DNA from: an uncultured Planctomycetaceae bacterium
GTDB lineage: Bacteria > Planctomycetota > Planctomycetia > Pirellulales > Pirellulaceae
DNA: 15,670 nucleotides
Direction: 5' to 3'
Assembly (NCBI GenBank): GCA_937967665.1
Contig: CALBSZ010000193.1
Span: 1 to 15,670, forward strand
Shown: piece by piece, positions 6,985 through 14,448 of the stretch
Numbering within the stretch: position 1 is the first letter of the stretch
Layout: each line of letters starts with the position of its first letter
Program-made: the position numbers and the translations under genes
Notes under the pieces: model-generated
What the model was told of the DNA's origin: nothing
What the model saw: only the letters and a program-made list of their open reading frames with translations
The model's database searches: none

Positions 6985-8352
6985 TCAATAGTTTAACTTG
7001 CCGCCTCGGGCAGGTTTCTGTCGTTCATTCTTCCACCAATGATCTGGGCCTTCGGATGCAATATCTTTCCAGACCTCAAGCAGCCGCTGCTTCATCTCTT
7101 CCGTCTTGTGGGGCATCGAGTCGGCAAGATCACGTTTCTCCTGCCAGTCCTTTTGGATCTCATAGAGTTGGAATTTCGTCAGCGTGTCGTTGCCGACCAG
7201 TTTCCAATCCCCAGTGCGCAGAGCGACTCGGTCGCCCGGCGGCGAAACGTGCGTTCGCCAAAAGAGCGGGACCTTTCTCTCGACCGGCTTGCCTGTGAAG
7301 GCAGGCACGATGCTGACACCGTCGATCGTTCGGTCCTCGGGAAGCGGAATGCCGGTGATGTCCAGCACCGTGGCGAAAATGTCCGTGCCGACCACGGGAA
7401 CGTCGCTGACCGTTCCGGGCTGGATGCGGCCCGGCCAGCGCGCCACACCGGGCACGCGGATGCCCCCTTCGTGGTCGCTGCGCTTACCGCCTCGCAAACC
7501 GCCGGTCGTGCCGCCAAAACGTTCCACGGGGCCGTTGTCCGACGTGAAGATCACGAGCGTATTGTCACTTAGGCCTTCGTCGTCGAGCGCCTGCAGCACT
7601 TGCCCCAACGCGTGATCGAGTTGGGTGATGTTGCCCATGTAGATGCGGTTTTCGTGACCTTTGTACAGGCCGGTGAATCGCGGGTCTGTCGCGATCGGCG
7701 AGTGTGGCTCATGAAACCAGACGGAAAGCGCAAACGGTTTCGATTTGTCGCGCACGTCCACGAGCCAGCGCACCGCCTCGGCCGCAACGATCTGTGCGGA
7801 GTATCCCTCTAGTTCGCCTACCGGTTTACGGTTGCGGTAGAAGTTGTTGGGGGCTTTATGGCTGGGACTGGCGTTGTTGTGCGTGGCGAACCAATAGTCG
7901 TAGCCATGATCGCCGGGCTGGGGGAATTTGTCGTTGTTGAATTGCGGCTTGGAATTGAGATGCCACTTACCGACGTGGCATGTCTGGTAGCCGATTTCTT
8001 TCAAGAGCTTCGGGTAGGTGATCTCAGAGGCACGCAAGTGAGCTTCGTGATTGCCCGACAAGTGTCGCCAGACGCCGTTGCGATACGGATGCCTGCCCGT
8101 CAGGATGGCCGATCGCGACGGGGAACAAACACCTGCGGCGGAATAACACTGCGTGAACTTCACTCCCTGCTCGGCCAATTTGTCGAGATGCGGCGTCTTG
8201 ATCAGCTTGTGCCCGTAAGTCGCCGAGTCCCCCCAGCCCATGTCGTCGGCGAGGAAGACCACGGTGTTAGGTCGATTCGATTCGGCCCGCGCTGAATGGG
8301 AAATCACTAGCCAGATCGCAATCAACGAATACCCGCACCCTTGCCTGATCAT
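6985..8352 (-). CDS. Exported sulfatase (S1 family)
   Basis: The chosen start is ATG 8352, with GGAG at 8362-8365 (9-base spacing). It overlaps the stop of the preceding gene by four bases (ATGA), implying translational coupling. A TTG at 8367 would add only five residues. The 455-residue product has a signal peptide (MIRQGCGYSLIAIWLVISHS, then ARAE). It is a compact S1 sulfatase: D36-D37 in ADDMGWGD, formylglycine cysteine C76 with R80 (CSPSR), K129 and H131 in GKWHLN, H217 in HEPHSP, D272-N273 in SDNGP, and K290 in GLRGGKRSDHEGG. All expected catalytic positions are present. The C-terminus (DHWWKNERQKP) is short, with no added domain. Its TTGGLRGGK pattern resembles that of the sulfatase at 9506-10888, suggesting related subfamilies, though overall divergence argues against recent duplication. 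Confidence 0.93.
   Translation of the reverse strand: MIRQGCGYSLIAIWLVISHSARAESNRPNTVVFLADDMGWGDSATYGHKLIKTPHLDKLAEQGVKFTQCYSAAGVCSPSRSAILTGRHPYRNGVWRHLSGNHEAHLRASEITYPKLLKEIGYQTCHVGKWHLNSKPQFNNDKFPQPGDHGYDYWFATHNNASPSHKAPNNFYRNRKPVGELEGYSAQIVAAEAVRWLVDVRDKSKPFALSVWFHEPHSPIATDPRFTGLYKGHENRIYMGNITQLDHALGQVLQALDDEGLSDNTLVIFTSDNGPVERFGGTTGGLRGGKRSDHEGGIRVPGVARWPGRIQPGTVSDVPVVGTDIFATVLDITGIPLPEDRTIDGVSIVPAFTGKPVERKVPLFWRTHVSPPGDRVALRTGDWKLVGNDTLTKFQLYEIQKDWQEKRDLADSMPHKTEEMKQRLLEVWKDIASEGPDHWWKNERQKPARGGKLNY
8349..8352 (-). other. ATGA stop/start overlap
   Basis: The TGA of the GHL15-like gene (8351-8349) and the ATG of the next sulfatase (8352-8350) share bases in ATGA. This indicates translational coupling and supports ATG 8352 over the TTG at 8367. 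Confidence 0.75.
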
Positions 8353-9497
8353 GGTTCGCGACTCCAATCTATTCGGGCGATTTTGGTTTCGAGGTCAACG
8401 AAGACCGAGGCTTGAGCGAATTCGCGTTCAAACGTCCAGCCTTCCCGTTTCGTGTCGCCCTGCGGAGGACCGAGTGGTTTGTCGAACTCGGAATACCACT
8501 GAAACGTTCCCAGCTTCTCCCGATAGCCCCACGTGTAACAAAAGTAGCAGTGTTCCTGCGCCGCAACAAGGAAGCAAGCGAGTGGGAACGTGATGCGCTC
8601 TTTCGCAAGACGCGCGAGCTCGCCGGATGGCTTCATCATCATCTCTTCTTCCCGAAATGAAAAGCCGGGCCATGCCTTGACGAGAACAATTTTGCCATCG
8701 CCGCCGGTCGCCTGGATCGTTTCGATTGCCTCGGCGATGGCTTCCTTACTCGAACCCGTGTTGAAGTGTCCGAAGTGCTCGATCATCGCGCCGTCGGTGA
8801 CGCGCAGTAACTTTTCGCGATTCTCTCGCATCAGCCCGTTGTAGACGATGAGCTTGTCGGAACCGATCTTGCGACGGGTCTCCTCCATCATCGCCAGACG
8901 GGCGGCCCGCAGATCGACCACCGTCTGCTCGTCGAGCGTCCTGAGGTTGTACTTGGGCGGATCGCCCATGGCGTCGGCGAAGATGCCGTCGGCCCCGTAC
9001 TCACGCACCGCTGTCGCTGCCGCATCCGACCACCAATCGCGGACATCCGCGCGCCTTTGGTCGTAGTTGGGGACCGTCTTACGCCGAAGGACCGGTTTGC
9101 CGTCTCTGTCGAGCAGGTATCCGTCCGCGGGTAACGTCTTGGCGGCTTTGTATCCCCACCTGACGGTCGACGAATCGAGCGAGGCGTTCCAATAGAACAA
9201 CACCTTCGCGTCGGGGTTGCGCTTTTTGATCTGGCGCGCCGCCACGGCGAAGCCCTCTTCCGTGTTGCCGTACTTGCGCGCCGCCTGACCCTTCTCGATG
9301 GTGATGAAATCAAAATGTTTGGCGAGAAAATCCAATTCTTCAGCGGTGAAGTCGCCCGATGACTTGCCAACATGGGCATACACCGGCACGCGGTCCCAAC
9401 GGAACGGCGGCAGTGTGCCGCCCGCGCAGAGGATGGGCGGGGCGATGAGAAGTGACGCAGTGAGCAAGAATGTAGAGGTCGCTTTAGTAAACATCAT
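8349..9497 (-). CDS. Putative exported glycoside hydrolase, TIM-barrel type (GHL15-like)
   Basis: Start ATG 9497 (ATG 9494 is equally possible) lies 8 bases after the preceding sulfatase stop. An upstream alternative at 9566 would overlap that gene and bury the signal peptide. The 382-residue protein has a Sec signal peptide (residues 1-25: FLLTASLLIAPPILCA). The body looks like a (beta/alpha)8 barrel of the hypothetical glycosyl hydrolase family 15 type (PF14885), from memory: VLFYWNASLD (99-108), DVRDWWSDAA (151-160), ADGIFADAMGD (169-179) and AMIEHFGHF (237-245). D175 and E240, at the ends of predicted strands, are candidate catalytic acids by analogy with other barrel glycosidases. The stop overlaps the next sulfatase start (ATGA), so the two products are probably made together. 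No characterised substrate is known to me; the context suggests cutting a sulfated or desulfated polysaccharide. Confidence 0.75.
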   Translation of the reverse strand: MMFTKATSTFLLTASLLIAPPILCAGGTLPPFRWDRVPVYAHVGKSSGDFTAEELDFLAKHFDFITIEKGQAARKYGNTEEGFAVAARQIKKRNPDAKVLFYWNASLDSSTVRWGYKAAKTLPADGYLLDRDGKPVLRRKTVPNYDQRRADVRDWWSDAAATAVREYGADGIFADAMGDPPKYNLRTLDEQTVVDLRAARLAMMEETRRKIGSDKLIVYNGLMRENREKLLRVTDGAMIEHFGHFNTGSSKEAIAEAIETIQATGGDGKIVLVKAWPGFSFREEEMMMKPSGELARLAKERITFPLACFLVAAQEHCYFCYTWGYREKLGTFQWYSEFDKPLGPPQGDTKREGWTFEREFAQASVFVDLETKIARIDWSREP

Positions 9498-9505
9498 TCT
9501 GACTT

Positions 9506-10888
9506 TCAGATTCGTTCCTCCGAGAGGCAATCCTCGTTCGGCTTTTTGGGCAGCGTCGTTTTCCAATGATCGAGCAGTGCTTTCAACCGCTCAACTTCCT
9601 TACTCTCTTCGGACTGTAAATTATGCTTTTCAAGGCGGTCTTGGGGGAAACGAAACAGTTCGATTTGTTTTGTTGGATCCTTACCGAGTAACAGCTTAAA
9701 CTCGCCTGCGCGAACTGCGTGCGCGGGCCAGTTGGCGCCGTGATTGGAGGCAAAGTTCCATTGCCAAAAGATCGGTTTGGTGCGGGCGGACGATGGCTTG
9801 CCGAACAGGGCGTCTGACTGATCGACCCCGTCGGGCGTGTAATCCTCTGGCAAAGCGGCTCCCGCCAGTTTGCAAAAGGTTGGCAGCAGATCGACGGCGG
9901 TAATCGGCGTGGTGTCGTCGATCTTGCCTGCGGCAATTCGGCCCGGCCATCTGGCAATAAACGGCACGCCGATGCCGCCCTGCAGGAGCGATCGTTTGCG
10001 GCCCCGATGACCGCCCGTTGTGCCCACGGACGCGAAGCTTCCCAGACCGGGACCTGTTGACTGGTCGTCGACGATACGGCGAATGGCCGGGCCCGTGTTT
10101 TCCGGTCCATTGTCCGAACTGAAAATCACGAGCGTGTTGTCGGCAAGTTTTAAGCGGTCCAGCGTCGCCAGCAGTTCGCCGATGCGGGCGTCGGCATGGG
10201 CCAGCACGGCGGCGTAGATTTTATCGGGCTCGTTCTTCAGATGCGCGAACTTCTTCAAGTACTCCGGTTTCGGATAATGCGGCGTGTGCGGCTCATGGAT
10301 CCAGAGGTTGATGAAGAACGGCTTGCCTTCCGCGTGACTTTTCTCGATGAATTTGATCGATCGCTTGACGTCGCTATGAACGGGCATCTGAGGTCCGCTG
10401 CAATTGAACGCGCCGTAGTCGTCATAGCCGTACTCACTCGGCAGCGGCGCATCTTTGACCATGATGTTCGTCAGGTGCCACTTGCCATAGTGAGCCGTGG
10501 CATATCCAGTGTTTCGCAACAGTCGCGGCAGCAGCACGGCCTCTGGATCAAGCCAGTCCGGCATGCCGCGTTTCGCGTGGCTGGCGACTGTGGCAAAGTG
10601 TCCATGGATGTTGTGCCGCGCGGGGAAGTGGCCTGTCATCACGGCGGCGCGACTTGGCGAACAGACACCGCTGGCGGCGGTAAACTGGTAGAATTCGGTC
10701 CCTTCCGATGCAAGCCGATCGAGATGCGGCGTCTTGAGATACGGATGCCCATGGCAACCAAGATCACCCCAACCCCAGTCGTCAGCAAAGATAAAGAGAA
10801 TGTTGGGCTTTTCAGCAGCGTCCAGTTGCCCCGCGAAAAAGCTGGCAGCAGCCGTTAACACGATGATTGGAAGTTGTGTTTTGATCAT
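9506..10888 (-). CDS. Exported sulfatase (S1 family)
   Basis: I start at ATG 10888, giving 460 residues with a clean signal peptide (MIKTQLPIIVLTAAASFFAG, cleavage near DAAEKP). A TTG at 10918 would add ten hydrophilic residues and sits inside a hairpin repeat. S1 sulfatase landmarks: D36-D37 in ADDWGWGD, formylglycine cysteine C76 with R80 (CSPSR), K136 and H138 in GKWHLT, H201 in HEPHTPH, D259-N260 in SDNGP, and K298 in GHRGRKRSLLQGG. An insertion of about 20 residues (267-287) between the DNG and lysine motifs may shape the substrate pocket. The C-terminal domain ends with LLDHWKTTLPKKP. No clear Shine-Dalgarno precedes the start. The 122-base gap before this gene is the largest inside the cluster and holds repeats, so a separate promoter is possible. 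Eight bases separate its stop from the next gene. Confidence 0.92.
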   Translation of the reverse strand: MIKTQLPIIVLTAAASFFAGQLDAAEKPNILFIFADDWGWGDLGCHGHPYLKTPHLDRLASEGTEFYQFTAASGVCSPSRAAVMTGHFPARHNIHGHFATVASHAKRGMPDWLDPEAVLLPRLLRNTGYATAHYGKWHLTNIMVKDAPLPSEYGYDDYGAFNCSGPQMPVHSDVKRSIKFIEKSHAEGKPFFINLWIHEPHTPHYPKPEYLKKFAHLKNEPDKIYAAVLAHADARIGELLATLDRLKLADNTLVIFSSDNGPENTGPAIRRIVDDQSTGPGLGSFASVGTTGGHRGRKRSLLQGGIGVPFIARWPGRIAAGKIDDTTPITAVDLLPTFCKLAGAALPEDYTPDGVDQSDALFGKPSSARTKPIFWQWNFASNHGANWPAHAVRAGEFKLLLGKDPTKQIELFRFPQDRLEKHNLQSEESKEVERLKALLDHWKTTLPKKPNEDCLSEERI

Positions 10889-10915
10889 TTGCGTTTCTGT
10901 TTGTTGCTTGTAAGG

Positions 10916-10930
10916 CAAGCGTCACGCTTG
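10916..10930. repeat. CAAGCG-TCA-CGCTTG hairpin
   Basis: A perfect 6-base-pair stem with a 3-base loop. On the minus strand it lies 28-42 bases before ATG 10888. Its compact palindrome resembles REP-like intergenic elements I recall from planctomycetes, and it may instead act on mRNA stability between the two genes. Confidence 0.5.
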
Positions 10931-10947
10931 TCGGACACTGATATGCA

Positions 10948-10975
10948 CAGATTCAGCAAAAAAGGAGAGAATCTG
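10948..10975. repeat. Inverted repeat CAGATTC / GAATCTG
   Basis: Exact 7-base arms at 10948-10954 and 10969-10975 flank a 14-base purine-rich loop. On the minus strand the T-run lies in the loop rather than after the stem, so this is not a standard terminator. Confidence 0.4.
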
Positions 10976-11010
10976 ATTCATCTGTATTCGATCCGTGTTT
11001 CATCCGTGGC
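10976..11010. repeat. Imperfect short direct repeats (ATTCATCTGT / ATTCGATCCGTG / TTTCATCCGTGG)
   Basis: Three successive units of 10-12 bases share the pattern TTC-ATC-(C/T)GTG. The block begins directly after the stop codon of the GH-sulfatase fusion (11011-11013). From memory, very similar ATCTGTG/ATCCGTGG strings are common dispersed intergenic repeats in planctomycetes and other environmental bacteria. Confidence 0.5.
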
Positions 11011-13422
11011 CTACTTCCGTCTCACGGGTTTTCGTGGTGCTGGAACGGGCGGCGTCGTCGGACGCGAGTTCAACGGATCGAAGAAACGCATGTTCTTCCC
11101 GACGCGGTTGTAATCGCCCAGATCGTCACGCATCGCGTCGGCCAGCCCAAGCAGTCGTTTGACCACTTGAGGATTTTCTGCGGCGACGTTCGTCGTTTCG
11201 CCCAGGTCGTTCTTCAAATCAACGAGAAACGGCTCGTCGAAACCAACTCGATCCGCGGGAGCGATGTGCGTGTTGCGGCTGAACGGAGCCGCTCCGATCG
11301 GTTCTTTGTCGCGGGGCAGATGCAGTTTCCAATTCCCTTGACGAACGGCCTGAAGATGAACTCGCAGGTAATAGAAGTACGCCTTGTCGGGATCGGCCTT
11401 GTCGAATTCGCCGTGAAAGAGATGTCGAATGTCTTCGCCGTCGATGACTCGGTCGGACGGAACTTCGGCGCCGGCAAGAGCTGCGAACGTGGGCATCACG
11501 TCCATGGTGGTTGCGATGGAACCGCAAGTCGTCCCAGCCGGTACGCGGCCCGGTCCCCATAGGATCGTCGGGGCGCGCACTCCTCCCTCGAACGTCGATA
11601 CTTTGCCGCTGCGCAATGGGCCGGCCGATCCGCCGTGGTCGCTCACCAGATGTCCGTCAGCGTGGTTCTTGTTCTTGATCAACCACGGACCGTTATCGCT
11701 CGTGAAAAGGACATACGTGTTGTGGGCCAAATCCAACTCGCTAAGCGCATCCAGGATACGGCCGACATTGAAGTCGATTTCTTCGATCACGTCGCCGTAC
11801 AGACCTCGCTTGCTCTTCCCCTTGAACTTCGCCGATGCATCCAGGCGCGTATGCGGCATTGTGTGCGGAATGTAGACAAAGAACGGCTGCTTCCGGTTCT
11901 TCTTAATGAACGCGATCGCTTCGTCCGTGTAACGCTGAGTCAACGTCGCCATGTCGGATGATGGCTCGATCAGTTCTTCGTTGCGATAGAGATTCACCAC
12001 GCGGTCGTTGCTGGTCGGCGTTCCGTAAAAGTAATCAAATCCCTGCCGCGTCGGAAAGAGATCCATGAAGAAGCCGGTTTGTGCGTGTTTCGCAAGATCC
12101 CATTTTCCAAAGCACGCCGTTGCGTAACCTTTCGATTTCAGCACTTCGGCGATCGTGATTTCGTCCTCGTGCAGAATCGGGTGGACCTGCTTCGTGTGGC
12201 CGCGTTCCGCGACTCGCATCGGATAACAGCCAGTCATCAGCGCCGCGCGAGACGGCCCGCAGATCGGTTGCGCATAGAAGCTGGTGAACCTCATCCCCTG
12301 CCGGGCCATCGCGTCCAGCCGCGGGGTTCGTATGTCGGGCGAACCAAAACAGCCGACGTCTTGATAGCCCTGGTCGTCGGTGAAAATGATGACGAAGTTC
12401 GGCTTCGCTCGACCAGTCCCGTTCGCGGCAGACGAGTCCTCGACGTCTAGCTTTCTGCCGCCGGCGTTTTCTTGTTTGATGTCGAACCGTTGAATGAAAG
12501 GAAGTGCTCCTCGCTTTCTCCCGATGTGAACACCCCACTCGATCCGCTGCCCCTTGCCGCTTTGGGTAAACGCTTCAGGCCGGTAGGCGCCGGCTGCGTG
12601 CGGAACGTCAATCACGGTGTGCGTCTTCGTGAAATTCAGCCCGTCTTCGGAGTACACGAGCGAGCGGGTAATTTCCTTCGGCCCGGTGGTGCCAATCATC
12701 GCGGCCACGCCCTTTCCCTGTGGCCAAACCAGCACTTCATGGTTGCCGGGGATGACCGGATTGTTCTCATGCCTCACATAAGGGCCTTCCGGCTTGTCCG
12801 CGATCGCCAGTCCCATTTGTGTTTGCCCCGGGCTTTTGCCCATTTGGCGGCCCTTGTAGTAGAACCAGTACTTGCCGTCGCGAACGATCAGGCACGCGTC
12901 GTCGACCAGGTGACTGTCGAAGTCTTCGGGGTTGTCGCTGTTCTTGAGAACCGGGTTCGAATCGATCCGCTCCCACGGGCCGTCGGGCGAATCGGACACG
13001 GCGATGCCGATCTTCGAATCGGGATTGAACGGCTTAAGAAACTCTCTCGACGTGCCGGTGTAGAACAGCCAGTATTTTCCCTGGGCGACGAGGATGTTGG
13101 GGGTGAAGACGCTGGCGCCTTCCCACGTTCCTGCTTCGCCCTTGTCGAGCGCCATGCCTTTTTCCGTCCACTTGTGACCGTCGGGCGAAGTGGCATACCA
13201 AACAGTTGCGTCGTAACCTGGCGCGATCTTGCCCTTGGAATACCAGACGTAATACAAGTCGCCGACTGTGATGATGTCGCTTGGGTCGCGCCGCATGACG
13301 CCCTTTTCTTCACCAATACCTTGGGTGTCCGAATAGGTCACCGTGACGGACTTGATTTCCGCCTGAGCAGTTGCGTTCAGCCCGACTGTGAATGCCAATA
13401 GGACGACGACTATTCTTATCAT
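11011..13422 (-). CDS. GH43/GH117-like beta-propeller glycosidase fused to a sulfatase
   Basis: This 803-residue protein has a signal peptide (1-21, ending AQAE) and a GAAGGA Shine-Dalgarno 8 bases before ATG 13422. Residues 25-316 look like a five-bladed propeller glycosidase of the GH43/GH117 type: RRDPSD (D46), repeated YYVWY, YWLFYTG and YWFYYKG blade strands, VDDACLI (D174/D175), and GNHEVLVWP (H228-E229). By analogy with GH117 anhydro-galactosidases, D46, D175 and H228/E229 are candidate catalytic residues; the family assignment is tentative. A Gly/Ala/Ser linker (317-339) leads to an S1 sulfatase (340-785): D349-D350, formylglycine cysteine C388 with R392 (CGPSR), K440, H520 in IPHTMPH, D576-N577, and K607 in RSGKVSTFEGG. 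The usual GKWH histidine is Asp442 (GKWDLAKH). A proline-rich basic tail ends the chain. One polypeptide would thus remove both a sulfate and a sugar from the same glycan. It follows the sugar-binding protein by 35 bases. Confidence 0.88.
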   Translation of the reverse strand: MIRIVVVLLAFTVGLNATAQAEIKSVTVTYSDTQGIGEEKGVMRRDPSDIITVGDLYYVWYSKGKIAPGYDATVWYATSPDGHKWTEKGMALDKGEAGTWEGASVFTPNILVAQGKYWLFYTGTSREFLKPFNPDSKIGIAVSDSPDGPWERIDSNPVLKNSDNPEDFDSHLVDDACLIVRDGKYWFYYKGRQMGKSPGQTQMGLAIADKPEGPYVRHENNPVIPGNHEVLVWPQGKGVAAMIGTTGPKEITRSLVYSEDGLNFTKTHTVIDVPHAAGAYRPEAFTQSGKGQRIEWGVHIGRKRGALPFIQRFDIKQENAGGRKLDVEDSSAANGTGRAKPNFVIIFTDDQGYQDVGCFGSPDIRTPRLDAMARQGMRFTSFYAQPICGPSRAALMTGCYPMRVAERGHTKQVHPILHEDEITIAEVLKSKGYATACFGKWDLAKHAQTGFFMDLFPTRQGFDYFYGTPTSNDRVVNLYRNEELIEPSSDMATLTQRYTDEAIAFIKKNRKQPFFVYIPHTMPHTRLDASAKFKGKSKRGLYGDVIEEIDFNVGRILDALSELDLAHNTYVLFTSDNGPWLIKNKNHADGHLVSDHGGSAGPLRSGKVSTFEGGVRAPTILWGPGRVPAGTTCGSIATTMDVMPTFAALAGAEVPSDRVIDGEDIRHLFHGEFDKADPDKAYFYYLRVHLQAVRQGNWKLHLPRDKEPIGAAPFSRNTHIAPADRVGFDEPFLVDLKNDLGETTNVAAENPQVVKRLLGLADAMRDDLGDYNRVGKNMRFFDPLNSRPTTPPVPAPRKPVRRK

Positions 13423-13430
13423 GATGTAGT

Positions 13431-13436
13431 TCCTTC
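13431..13436 (-). promoter_or_regulatory. Shine-Dalgarno of the GH-sulfatase fusion
   Basis: GAAGGA on the minus strand lies 8 bases before ATG 13422 and fixes that start. Confidence 0.5.
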
Positions 13437-13457
13437 AGAGCGGTTTCATGCGAACGT

Positions 13458-14402
13458 TCACTTTTCGGGAATGATGGCCCGCGACTCCAAGATGTAAGTT
13501 TTCTCTGGTGTAAAAGACGGGTCCGTCAACAACTTCATTCCTACTTCGTGGGCTTTATCTACGCACAGCGGATATTCAAAACTGGCGGCCAAAATGCCAT
13601 CGGTTACGTACTGCTCCCCCTCGGCGGGCAAGCCGTCGACGCCGACGAACGCAATGCCATCGGCGCGGTTGGCTTCCTTAGCAGCCAGATAGGCGCCGTA
13701 GGCCATCGGGTCGTTGTGGGCGTATACGACGTCGATCTGTGCGTTGGCTGAAAGTGCCTCCTCCATGCGGGCCGTGGCTTCGCCCTGAAACCAGTTGCCC
13801 GTGGCCTGATGCACGGCTTTGATGTCTGGATATTTGTCCAAAACCTCGAAAGCACCGTTGTGCCGATCGGTACCGCCTTGAACACCCTTCATGCCGGTGA
13901 TCTCTACGAGTGCGCCCTTCGGCTCGCCATGTTTCTCCGTCAAGTGATCAACGATGAACTGCCCCGCCAGCCGCCCAATCGCGACGTTGTCGGCGGAGAT
14001 GTAGGTGGTGTAGTTCGGTTCAACGATGTCGCGTTCCAGACAGATCGTGGGGATCTCCGCGTCCATCGCCCTGCCCATCACATCGGACAGGGCGTTACGT
14101 TCCAGCGGTGCGACGATCAGCAGGTCGGGCTTCTGCAAAATCGCGTTTTCGACCTGGCTGATCTGCTTCGCCGCGTCGGCCTGGCCGTCATAGATCACCA
14201 ATTTCACTTCCGGGTTCTGCGCGAACAACTCCTCGATCCGCTTGTTCTGCGCGGCACGATACGGCTCGGCGTTGTTGCACTGCGAAAACACGACGAAATA
14301 CTTGAAGTCGCCGTTTCCATTGCCATTGCTTCCCGATTGACTGCTGCATCCGCACATCAGCATCAGGGTGCTTACTGCCAGCACGATCCATTGCTTTGTC
14401 AT
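13458..14402 (-). CDS. Sugar ABC transporter substrate-binding lipoprotein (RbsB/Peripla_BP_4 family)
   Basis: The 314-residue protein starts at ATG 14402 after AAAGGGAG (14412-14419). Its N-terminus (MTKQWIVLAVSTLMLMCGC, then SSQSGS) is a signal peptide with a lipobox-like end; C19 is the likely lipidated cysteine, followed by a Ser/Gly/Asn-rich tether. The fold is the periplasmic binding protein of pentose/hexose transporters: PDLLIVAPLERNAL (92-105), ADNVAIGRLAGQF (137-149), ITGMKGVQGGTDR (168-180), VVYAHNDPMAYGAYLAA (225-241) and FVGVDGLPAEGE (252-263). It would capture a monosaccharide released outside and pass it to the permease encoded just upstream (46-base gap). Ribose, xylose, galactose-like or anhydro sugars are all possible; residues alone do not decide. 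Its position directly before the GH-sulfatase gene suggests the imported sugar comes from the same glycan. Confidence 0.93.
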   Translation of the reverse strand: MTKQWIVLAVSTLMLMCGCSSQSGSNGNGNGDFKYFVVFSQCNNAEPYRAAQNKRIEELFAQNPEVKLVIYDGQADAAKQISQVENAILQKPDLLIVAPLERNALSDVMGRAMDAEIPTICLERDIVEPNYTTYISADNVAIGRLAGQFIVDHLTEKHGEPKGALVEITGMKGVQGGTDRHNGAFEVLDKYPDIKAVHQATGNWFQGEATARMEEALSANAQIDVVYAHNDPMAYGAYLAAKEANRADGIAFVGVDGLPAEGEQYVTDGILAASFEYPLCVDKAHEVGMKLLTDPSFTPEKTYILESRAIIPEK

Positions 14403-14411
14403 GTCTCGCTT

Positions 14412-14419
14412 CTCCCTTT
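14412..14419 (-). promoter_or_regulatory. Shine-Dalgarno of the substrate-binding protein
   Basis: AAAGGGAG on the minus strand, 9 bases before ATG 14402, is the strongest ribosome site seen here. It fits the high expression usual for binding proteins. Confidence 0.5.
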
Positions 14420-14448
14420 CTTTATTAAATTCAATGCGTCAGGTCCGT

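Larger units (their letters stand above)
10889..11010. other. Largest intergenic gap in the cluster, repeat-bearing
   Basis: This gap separates the GH-sulfatase fusion gene from the next sulfatase. It contains a CAAGCG/CGCTTG hairpin, a 7-base inverted repeat around an A-rich loop, and a set of imperfect 10-12-base direct repeats. No coding potential is evident. It could contain a transcript-processing site or an internal promoter; no convincing -35/-10 pair was recognised. Confidence 0.55.

Noticed and set aside
5971..6996. Plus-strand open frame of 341 codons
   Set aside because: It mirrors the CTPTR sulfatase on the other strand and shows no family motifs or signal peptide.
8353..8367. 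TTG 8367 as the start of the sulfatase at 6985
   Set aside because: ATG 8352 has a GGAG site at good spacing and an ATGA overlap with the previous gene.
9420..9440. Lipoprotein processing of the GHL15-like protein at C24
   Set aside because: The residues before the cysteine (P-I-L) do not match a lipobox; ordinary Sec cleavage fits better.
9498..9566. Upstream start at 9566 for the GHL15-like gene
   Set aside because: It would overlap the sulfatase C-terminus by about 60 bases and bury the signal peptide behind 23 polar residues.
10889..10918. TTG 10918 as the start of the sulfatase at 9506
   Set aside because: It lies inside a hairpin repeat and adds ten polar residues before the signal peptide; ATG 10888 gives a normal signal peptide.
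10948..10975. Intrinsic terminator after the GH-sulfatase gene
   Set aside because: The stem is AT-rich and the T-run is in the loop, not after the stem.
12472..13401. Plus-strand open frame of 309 codons
   Set aside because: It is antisense to the propeller glycosidase module, whose blade repeats are clear on the minus strand.
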